From contig DASSKO010000147.1 of the NCBI GenBank assembly GCA_035690425.1, positions 1-31,449 of the forward strand: a stretch of 31,449 nt of DNA. Direction: 5' to 3'. Both the position numbers and the translations under genes were made by a program. Shown in pieces: positions 26,204-31,449 of this stretch (position 1 is its first letter; each line of letters opens with the position of its first letter). Under the pieces are notes generated by a model. It was not told where the DNA came from and did not search any database. It was given only the letters and a program-made list of their open reading frames with translations. Source of the DNA: DASSKO01 sp035690425. GTDB lineage: Bacteria; Actinomycetota; Actinomycetes; Propionibacteriales; Nocardioidaceae.

Positions 26204-27630
26204 CGCAGGTAGGCCTCCAGGCCATGGCGGCCGCCCTCGCGGCCGTATCCGGATTCCTTGTAGCCGCCGAACGGGCTGGTCGGGTCGAACTTGTTGAACG
26301 TGTTGGCCCACACCACGCCGGCGCGGAGCTGGTTGGCCACCCACAGGATGCGCGAGCCCTTGTCGGTCCACACTCCCGCGGACAGCCCGAACGGGGTGTT
26401 GTTGGCCTTCTCCACCGCCTCGGCCGGGGTGCGGAAGGTCAGCACCGACAGCACCGGGCCGAAGATCTCCTCCCGCGCGATCCGATGCGCCTGGGATACA
26501 CCGGTGAAGATCGTCGGCGGGAACCAGTAGCCCCGCTCGGGCAGCTCACACGGAGCCGACCACCGCTGCGCGCCCTCCGCCTCGCCGACGTCGGACAGCT
26601 CGCGGATCTTGGCCAGCTGCTCGGCGGAGTTGATCGCGCCGACGTCGGTGTTCTTGTCCAGCGGGTCCCCGATCCGTAGCGTCGCCATCCGCCGCTTGAG
26701 CCGATCCAGCACCTCGGCGGCCACGTTCTCCTGCACCAGCAGCCGCGATCCCGCACAGCAGACGTGGCCCTGGTTGAAGAAGATGCCGTTGACGATGCCC
26801 TCGACCGCCTGGTCCACCGGCGCGTCGTCGAAGACGATGTTGGCGGCCTTGCCGCCCAGCTCCAGGGTGAGGCGTTTCGCGGTCCCGGCCACCGACCGCG
26901 CGATCGCCTTGCCGACGTCGGTGGAGCCGGTGAAGGCGACCTTGTCGACGTCGGCGTGCTCGACGATCGCGCGCCCGGTCTCGCCGGCGCCGGTGACGAT
27001 GTTGACCACACCGGCCGGCAGGTCGGCCTGGGTGCAGATCTCGGCGAACGCCAACGCCGTCAACGACGTCGTCTCCGCCGGCTTGAGCACGACCGTGTTG
27101 CCCGCCGCCAGCGCGGGGGCGATCTTCCACGCCAGCATCAGCAGCGGGAAGTTCCACGGGATCACCTGCCCGGCCACCCCCAACGACTTCGGGTCCGGCC
27201 CCGCCCCGGCGTACTCCAGCTTGTCCGCCCACCCGGCGTAGTAGAAGAAGTACGCCGCCACCAGCGGCACGTCGACGTCGCGGGACTCCTTGATCGGCTT
27301 GCCGTTGTCGAGGCTCTCCAGGACCGCCAGCTCACGGGAACGCTCGGCCAGCAACCGCGCGATCCGGTACAGGTATTTCGCCCGCTCCGCACCCGCCATC
27401 CTCGACCACACCCGGGTGTGCGCACGCCGCGCAGCGCTGACCGCCCGGTCCACATCCGCCGGGCCGGCCTCGGTGACCTCGGCCAGCACCTCCTCCGACG
27501 CAGGACTGATCGACTTGAAGCTGCGCCCGTCGAGGCTGTCGACGAAGTCTCCGTCGATGAACAGCCCGTACGACGACTTCAGGTCGACGATCGCCCGCGA
27601 CTCCGGAGCCGGCGCGTACTCGAATGCCAT
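26200..27630 (-). CDS. aldehyde dehydrogenase of the deoxyribose pathway
   Basis: A complete 476-residue aldehyde dehydrogenase. It has PWNF with N160, KPAE with K183, FTGST (233-237), E257 in LELGGK, C291 in the sequence NQGHVCC (histidine replaces the usual glutamine two residues before the cysteine), EIFGPVLSV, and the C-terminal PFGGYKESG. It starts 11 bp after deoC, so oxidation of the acetaldehyde released by the aldolase is the simplest role. It overlaps the short dehydrogenase-like gene by four bases. ATG 27630 is preferred; GTG 27633 directly before it is possible. GAGGGG lies about seven bases upstream. Confidence 0.9.
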   Translation of the reverse strand: MAFEYAPAPESRAIVDLKSSYGLFIDGDFVDSLDGRSFKSISPASEEVLAEVTEAGPADVDRAVSAARRAHTRVWSRMAGAERAKYLYRIARLLAERSRELAVLESLDNGKPIKESRDVDVPLVAAYFFYYAGWADKLEYAGAGPDPKSLGVAGQVIPWNFPLLMLAWKIAPALAAGNTVVLKPAETTSLTALAFAEICTQADLPAGVVNIVTGAGETGRAIVEHADVDKVAFTGSTDVGKAIARSVAGTAKRLTLELGGKAANIVFDDAPVDQAVEGIVNGIFFNQGHVCCAGSRLLVQENVAAEVLDRLKRRMATLRIGDPLDKNTDVGAINSAEQLAKIRELSDVGEAEGAQRWSAPCELPERGYWFPPTIFTGVSQAHRIAREEIFGPVLSVLTFRTPAEAVEKANNTPFGLSAGVWTDKGSRILWVANQLRAGVVWANTFNKFDPTSPFGGYKESGYGREGGRHGLEAYLR

Positions 27631-27641
27631 CACAGGACCCC

Positions 27642-28631
27642 TCAGTCGAGCGTGAAGTAGTCAGGGCCGGAGTACCGGCCGGTGGACATCTTGGTCCGCT
27701 GCATCAGCAGGTCGTTGAGCAGGCTGGAGGCGCCGATCCGGAACCAGTCCGGACTCAGCCAGTCCTCACCCACGGTCTCGTTGACCAGCACCAGATGCCG
27801 GATCGCGTCCTTGCTGGTGCGGATCCCGCCCGCCGGCTTCAGCCCCACCTGCCGGCCGGTGGCGGCCCGGAAGTCGCGGACCGCCTCCAACATCACCAGC
27901 GTCACCGGCAACGTGGCCGCCGGTGAGATCTTGCCGGTGCTGGTCTTGATGAAGTCCGCCCCCGCCAGCATCGCCAGCCACGACGCCCGGCGCACATTGT
28001 CGTAGGTGGCCAGCTCACCGGTCTCCAGGATCACCTTCAGGTGCGCCCCCGACCCACCACCGGCCCCATCACCGGCCCCGTCACCAGCCACGGCCGCCCG
28101 GACCGCGGTGATCTCTTCGAAGACCTGCTGGTAGCGCCCGGCCAAGAACGCCCCCCGGTCGATCACCATGTCCACCTCGTCGGCGCCGGCCTCCACCGCG
28201 TCACGGGTGTCGGCGAGCTTGACGTCCAACGCTGCCCGACCGGACGGGAACGCCGTCGCCACACTCGCCACCCGAACACCCGAGCCCCGCAGCGCCTGCA
28301 CCGCCACCGGCACCAGATCGGCGTACACGCACACCGCCGCGACCTGCGGGCAGGTCGGGTCGGCCGGATCCGGGCGGCGCGCCTTCGCACACAACGCAGC
28401 CACCTTGCCGGCCGTGTCCTGCCCCTCCAACGTGGTCAGGTCGATCATCGAGATCGCGGTATCGATCGCCCAGGCCTTCGCCGTGGTCTTGATCGACCGC
28501 GTCGCCAACGATGCGGCACGCGCCTCGGCGCCTACCTGATCCACTCCAGGCAAGCCATGCAGAAACCGACGCAACGACGAGTCCGTCGCACCGACATCAA
28601 CGCTTGACGCCGCAGGAAGGATGGTGGTCAT
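27642..28631 (-). CDS. deoC: 2-deoxyribose-5-phosphate aldolase
   Basis: A 329-residue class I aldolase splitting deoxyribose-5-phosphate into glyceraldehyde-3-phosphate and acetaldehyde. MIDLTTLEG (62-70), EVDMV with D154, LKVILETG (K199), FIKTSTGK with Schiff-base K229, and LKPAGGIR with the relay lysine are all present. It belongs to the long (about 330-residue) DeoC form with N-terminal and C-terminal extensions. A GDGAGDGAGGGSG stretch (183-195) is a low-complexity insertion before the LKVILET strand. TACACT lies six bases before the ATG and there is no Shine-Dalgarno, suggesting a leaderless transcript starting after the mutase gene. Confidence 0.94.
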   Translation of the reverse strand: MTTILPAASSVDVGATDSSLRRFLHGLPGVDQVGAEARAASLATRSIKTTAKAWAIDTAISMIDLTTLEGQDTAGKVAALCAKARRPDPADPTCPQVAAVCVYADLVPVAVQALRGSGVRVASVATAFPSGRAALDVKLADTRDAVEAGADEVDMVIDRGAFLAGRYQQVFEEITAVRAAVAGDGAGDGAGGGSGAHLKVILETGELATYDNVRRASWLAMLAGADFIKTSTGKISPAATLPVTLVMLEAVRDFRAATGRQVGLKPAGGIRTSKDAIRHLVLVNETVGEDWLSPDWFRIGASSLLNDLLMQRTKMSTGRYSGPDYFTLD

Positions 28632-28637
28632 GGCGCC

Positions 28638-28643
28638 AGTGTA
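28638..28643 (-). promoter_or_regulatory. -10 box (TACACT) of deoC, leaderless
   Basis: AGTGTA on the plus strand reads TACACT on the minus strand, six bases before the ATG at 28631. It fits TANNNT and matches four of six consensus positions. The -35 region falls within the tandem repeat at 28661-28700. Confidence 0.4.
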
Positions 28644-28660
28644 GGTGTCGGCAAGCCGGC

Positions 28661-28700
28661 CGGCCCAGCAACGAGCGGCCCAGCAACGAGCGGCCCAACG
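28661..28700. repeat. 15-bp tandem repeat (2.7 copies) upstream of deoC
   Basis: CGGCCCAGCAACGAG occurs at 28661-28675 and again at 28676-28690, then CGGCCCAACG at 28691-28700. It lies between the mutase stop codon and the deoC start, over the expected -35 and upstream part of the deoC promoter. Confidence 0.85.
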
Positions 28701-28706
28701 GCTGGC

Positions 28707-30356
28707 TCACACCCCGACGGCGGCCGACAGGTCGGCGCGGATCGCGTCGAGGCGGCCGACCGCGGCGATGCGGGCGGCGTCGACCCCGTCGGTGACGGGG
28801 ACGACGACCTCCAAGTAGGCCTTCAGCTTCGGCTCGGTGCCAGACGGCCGCACCACCACCCTGGCTCGGTCGGCCAGCCGGTAGCGCAACCCGTCGGTCG
28901 GCGGCAGCCCACCGACACCCACGGCGAGGTCTTCGACCTGCTCGACGGCGAACCCGCCGAGGGTGGTCGGCGGAGCGCCGCGCAGCCGGCACATCGCGTC
29001 GGCGATCACCGAGAGGTCCGACACCCGCACCGACATCTGGTCGGTCGCGTACAGGCCGTACTCGGTGGCGATCGCGTCGAGACGGTCCTGCAGTGCGCTG
29101 CCCTCGGACCTCAGCCGGGCGGCGAGGTCGGCGACGAGCAGCAGGGCGGAGATCCCGTCCTTGTCCCGTGCGATCTCCGGCGCGACGCAGTAGCCCAGCG
29201 CCTCCTCGTAGCCGAAGCGCAGACCTTCGACCCGGGCGATCCATTTGAACCCGGTCAGGGTCTCCTGGTACGGCCTGTCGTGCCGGTGTGCCATCGCCCC
29301 CAGCAGCGAGGAGGAGACGATGGACGCGGCGAAGACGCCCTCCTCACCCCGGCGCAGCAGATCGTCGGCGAGCAGCGCCCCTACCTCGTCGCCTCGCAGC
29401 ATCCGCCAGCCATGCGGCCTCGGCACGGCCACCGCACATCGGTCGGCGTCGGGGTCGTTGGCCAGCACCACGTCGGCGTCGACGGCTTCGGCGAGCTCGA
29501 CCGCGAGGTCGATGACCCCCGGCTCCTCCGGGTTGGGGAACGCCACCGTGGAGAAGTCGGGGTCGGGGGCCGCCTGCTGGGCAACGATGTGCACGTCGGT
29601 GAACCCGGCGTCGTGCAGGACCCGTTCGACGACGGCGGACCCCACCCCGTGCACCGGCGTGTAGACGATCCGCAGCCCGCGCGGGTTGGCCGCCGCGACG
29701 ACCGCGGCAACGGCGCTGAGGTAGTCGTCGAGCACCGAGTCGTCGAGCTGCTGCCAGTCCGCGGCGACGGGTACGCCGGAGACCGGCCCCACCTCGTCGA
29801 TCCGGTCGGAGATGGCGGTGTCGGCCGGCGGGACGATCTGGCTGCCGTCGCCCAGGTAGACCTTGTATCCGTTGTCCTGCGGGGGATTGTGCGATGCCGT
29901 GACCATGACGCCGGCGGCGCAGCCGAGGTGCCGGATCGCGAAGGCCAGCACTGGCGTCGGCAGGGCAGCAGGCAATACGCAGGCCTCGATGCCCGCGCCG
30001 CGCATCACCGCCGCGGTGTCGCGCGCGAACTCCTCGGACTTGTGCCGCGCGTCGTAGCCGACGACCACGCCGCCGGAGGCGCCGTGCGCTGTCAGGTAGG
30101 CCGCCAGGCCGGCCGCTGCGCGGATGACCGTCGCGCGGTTCATCCGGTTCGGGCCGGCGCCGAGCGGTCCCCGCAGCCCCGCGGTGCCGAACTCCAGACG
30201 ACCCGTGAAGCGGTCGGCGAGGTCCGCCAGCGCGGCCTGGTCCTCGGACTCGGCTCGCCGGAGCACCTCGGTCAGCTCCGAGCGGGTGTCGGGGTCAGGG
30301 TCCTCGGCGAGCCAGTCGCGGGCACGGTCGAGCAGCTGCGCGTCGGTCATCGTCAC
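28707..30356 (-). CDS. phospho-sugar mutase of the PGM2 type, probable phosphopentomutase
   Basis: A 549-residue alpha-D-phosphohexomutase-superfamily enzyme. FGTAGLRG lies at 56-63, the phosphoserine loop TASHNPP has S155, the metal loop DPDADR has D301, D303 and D305, the sugar loop reads GYEEALGY, and the C-terminal phosphate site is RPSGTEPK. The GFKWI and GYEEALGY forms place it with the PGM2/PgcA group, whose human member is mainly a phosphopentomutase. Position beside purine nucleoside phosphorylase and deoC, with no DeoB in the window, points to interconversion of (deoxy)ribose-1- and 5-phosphate. Phosphoglucomutase activity is a reasonable alternative. GTG 30356 and ATG 30350 are both possible starts and neither has a clear Shine-Dalgarno. 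Confidence 0.88.
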   Translation of the reverse strand: MTMTDAQLLDRARDWLAEDPDPDTRSELTEVLRRAESEDQAALADLADRFTGRLEFGTAGLRGPLGAGPNRMNRATVIRAAAGLAAYLTAHGASGGVVVGYDARHKSEEFARDTAAVMRGAGIEACVLPAALPTPVLAFAIRHLGCAAGVMVTASHNPPQDNGYKVYLGDGSQIVPPADTAISDRIDEVGPVSGVPVAADWQQLDDSVLDDYLSAVAAVVAAANPRGLRIVYTPVHGVGSAVVERVLHDAGFTDVHIVAQQAAPDPDFSTVAFPNPEEPGVIDLAVELAEAVDADVVLANDPDADRCAVAVPRPHGWRMLRGDEVGALLADDLLRRGEEGVFAASIVSSSLLGAMAHRHDRPYQETLTGFKWIARVEGLRFGYEEALGYCVAPEIARDKDGISALLLVADLAARLRSEGSALQDRLDAIATEYGLYATDQMSVRVSDLSVIADAMCRLRGAPPTTLGGFAVEQVEDLAVGVGGLPPTDGLRYRLADRARVVVRPSGTEPKLKAYLEVVVPVTDGVDAARIAAVGRLDAIRADLSAAVGV

Positions 30357-30382
30357 ATCATGACCGATCGCCGCGGCGCGCC

Positions 30383-30694
30383 TCAGCGGCCGGGTCGCTC
30401 CAGCAGGTTGACCCGCTGACCGAGGTCGGCCATCGCCGCGATGATCGAGTCGCTCTGCGTCTCCAGCCGGGTCAGACGGACCTCAATGGCGGCGAAGCGG
30501 TGATCGGCCTGCTCGAAGCGCCGGTCGACTGTGTCGAAGCGTGCGTTGACGTCGTCGAACCGTGCGTTGACGTCGTCGAACCGGCCGTGGAGGTCATCGA
30601 TCCGGTGGCCCAGCTGACGGACGATCGCCTGCATCCCGGCCACGGCAAGGCCGCACAGAGCAGCGACCGTGCCGAGATAGGCGATCAGGTCCAT
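30383..30694 (-). CDS. small membrane-anchored coiled-coil protein
   Basis: A 103-residue protein not assigned to a named family. An N-terminal membrane helix (about 3-23, DLIAYLGTVAALCGLAVAG) is followed by a long charged helix with heptad periodicity. RFDDVNA is perfectly duplicated and followed by the degenerate copies RFDTVDR, RFEQADH and RFAAIEV, then LTRLETQSDSII and LGQRVNLLE. Such proteins usually form trimeric or dimeric coiled coils. The ATG at 30694 has TAGGGT exactly seven bases upstream and no Shine-Dalgarno, so it is probably leaderless and independent of pnp; the frame continues to 30856 without support. It lies between pnp and the mutase, but no functional link is visible. Confidence 0.65.
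   Translation of the reverse strand: MDLIAYLGTVAALCGLAVAGMQAIVRQLGHRIDDLHGRFDDVNARFDDVNARFDTVDRRFEQADHRFAAIEVRLTRLETQSDSIIAAMADLGQRVNLLERPGR
30541..30582. repeat. two identical 21-bp tandem repeats encoding coiled-coil heptads
   Basis: The 21-bp unit at 30541-30561 is repeated without mismatch at 30562-30582, encoding RFDDVNA twice, with diverged units on both sides. It is one heptad per unit, so copy-number change alters coiled-coil length without changing frame. Confidence 0.85.
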
Positions 30695-30863
30695 GTGGAC
30701 GACCCTAGCCCGCGGGCTGCCTGGCCGCATCGAAGGCGAGCTCGGCTGTGGACGGTGGCTAGCCGAGTGCCGGGTGCCCGAGCGCCGAGCAGGTCGGTCA
30801 CCCCCGATCGCGCCCGCGGCGCCGGTCACGACACAGCGCCTCTTCCTGGGCATCATCGGCGCA
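30695..30863. other. 169-bp intergenic region, largely featureless
   Basis: Apart from the -10 box of the coiled-coil gene at its left end, only short GC stems (for example CGGG-TG-CCCG near 30769) are visible. I see no clear terminator for the purine nucleoside phosphorylase gene and no further coding sequence. Confidence 0.4.
30702..30707 (-). promoter_or_regulatory. -10 box (TAGGGT) of the coiled-coil gene, leaderless
   Basis: ACCCTA on the plus strand reads TAGGGT on the minus strand and lies exactly seven bases before the ATG at 30694. It fits TANNNT. No -35 hexamer is convincing. Confidence 0.4.
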
Positions 30864-31449
30864 TCAGATGCGGGGGAGGACGGCTGCGAGCAGCGAGCCC
30901 ATCCGGGTTGCGGCGTCCCGGCCCGCCCGCAGCACCTCGTCGTGGTCCAGTGGGGCTCCGGTGATGCCGGCGGCGGCGTTGGTCACCAGGGAGATGCCCA
31001 GCACCTCCATGCCGGCCTCGCGGGCCGCGATCGCCTCCAGCGCCGTGGACATCCCCACCAGGTCGCCGCCGATCGCGCGGACCATGTTGATCTCCGCGGG
31101 CGTCTCGTAGTGCGGTCCGGGGAACTGCACGTAGACACCCTCGTCGAGGCCCGACTCCGCCTCGTGGCACAGTGCGCGCAACCGGGCGCTGTACAGGTCG
31201 GTGAGGTCGACGAAGTTGGCGCCCTCGACCGGGGAGGTCCCGGTCAGGTTGATGTGGTCCTTGATCAGCACGGGCGTGCCCGGGCTCCAGGACTCCCGCA
31301 GACCCCCGCAGCCGTTGGTGAGTACGACGGAGGAGCAGCCTGCTGCAGAGGCGGTACGCAGCCCATGGACGACCTGCCGGACGCCGTGCCCCTCGTAGAA
31401 GTGGGTGCGGCCGAGGAACACCAGCAGCATCTTCTCGCCCGCGCGCACC
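30864..31449 (-). CDS. purine nucleoside phosphorylase, 5' end beyond the window
   Basis: C-terminal 195 or so residues of a trimeric-type (class II) purine nucleoside phosphorylase, which phosphorolyses inosine, guanosine and their deoxy forms. Visible are LGRTHFYEGHG (substrate loop), VVLTNGCGGL (phosphate/ribose region), FPGPHYETPAE, DLVGMSTALEAIAA and LGISLVTNAAAG (base site). The start codon lies outside the right edge, so the full length is unknown. It follows the same strand order pnp, coiled-coil gene, mutase, deoC. Its products, (deoxy)ribose-1-phosphates, are the expected substrate of the mutase. Confidence 0.92.
   Translation of the reverse strand, partial: VRAGEKMLLVFLGRTHFYEGHGVRQVVHGLRTASAAGCSSVVLTNGCGGLRESWSPGTPVLIKDHINLTGTSPVEGANFVDLTDLYSARLRALCHEAESGLDEGVYVQFPGPHYETPAEINMVRAIGGDLVGMSTALEAIAAREAGMEVLGISLVTNAAAGITGAPLDHDEVLRAGRDAATRMGSLLAAVLPRI

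Noticed and set aside
28661..28700. CRISPR-like array
   Set aside because: Units are 15 bp, directly adjacent, without spacers; there are no cas genes nearby. The same holds for the 21-bp coding repeats at 30541-30582.
30864..31110. Plus-strand open frames within the purine nucleoside phosphorylase region
   Set aside because: They lack conserved motifs and oppose a clear phosphorylase reading frame.

Overview
The window is a gene-dense, high-GC (roughly 70 percent by eye) chromosomal segment from an actinomycete. A Nocardioidaceae-like or related propionibacterial lineage is my guess. Support comes from the codon use (G or C at nearly every third position, which creates very long antisense shadow frames), GTG starts, four-base ATGA/GTGA gene overlaps, TANNNT boxes placed for leaderless transcripts, and families typical of actinomycetes (SCO4848-type membrane protein, three-segment SdhC/SdhD, BmpA-type nucleoside ABC transporter). 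I see no phage, IS element, CRISPR array, tRNA or rRNA.

Layout. (1) 1-5232: a five-gene plus-strand operon encoding a glutamine-synthetase-like ligase, a class I glutamine amidotransferase/gamma-glutamyl hydrolase, an aldehyde dehydrogenase, an SDR dehydrogenase and a FadR-type GntR regulator. A perfect TGGT-N3-ACCA palindrome stands at the head. It reads as a gamma-glutamylated amine or amino-alcohol degradation pathway with its own regulator. (2) 5246-6696: an SCO4848-type small membrane protein coupled to a threonine/serine-dehydratase-like PLP enzyme, then a convergent Tudor/CarD-like small protein. (3) 6789-10117 (minus): the sdhCDAB operon. (4) 10346-12057: a secreted endonuclease/exonuclease/phosphatase-fold protein convergent with a PhnB-like VOC protein. 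(5) 12233-13813: a stand-alone large subunit of a B12-dependent acyl-CoA mutase, followed by a striking composite palindrome. (6) 13918-17076: a YdbT/YdbS-like bacterial PH-domain pair, divergent from an M20 amidohydrolase across only 40 bp.

(7) 17222-31449: a nucleoside uptake and catabolism island. The plus-strand operon runs bmpA lipoprotein, ATPase, two permeases, cytidine deaminase, thymidine phosphorylase, adenosine deaminase. Facing it on the minus strand are a purine nucleoside phosphorylase (cut by the window end), a small membrane-anchored coiled-coil protein, a PGM2-type phospho-sugar mutase (probable phosphopentomutase), deoxyribose-phosphate aldolase, a complete aldehyde dehydrogenase, and an overlapping half-length aldehyde dehydrogenase without catalytic residues. 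Together they can import nucleosides, deaminate and phosphorolyse them, isomerise pentose-1-phosphate, split deoxyribose-5-phosphate and oxidise the acetaldehyde. The aldehyde dehydrogenase pair looks like a split ALDH16.

The most unusual items are the split ALDH16-like pair, the amine operon with its terminal FadR regulator and head operator, the nested 26-bp palindrome at 13844-13902, a 40-bp divergent spacer with two back-to-back leaderless promoters, and a GC-rich palindrome lying inside the sdhD reading frame. All calls rest on reading the sequence and remembered family knowledge; no database search was run.
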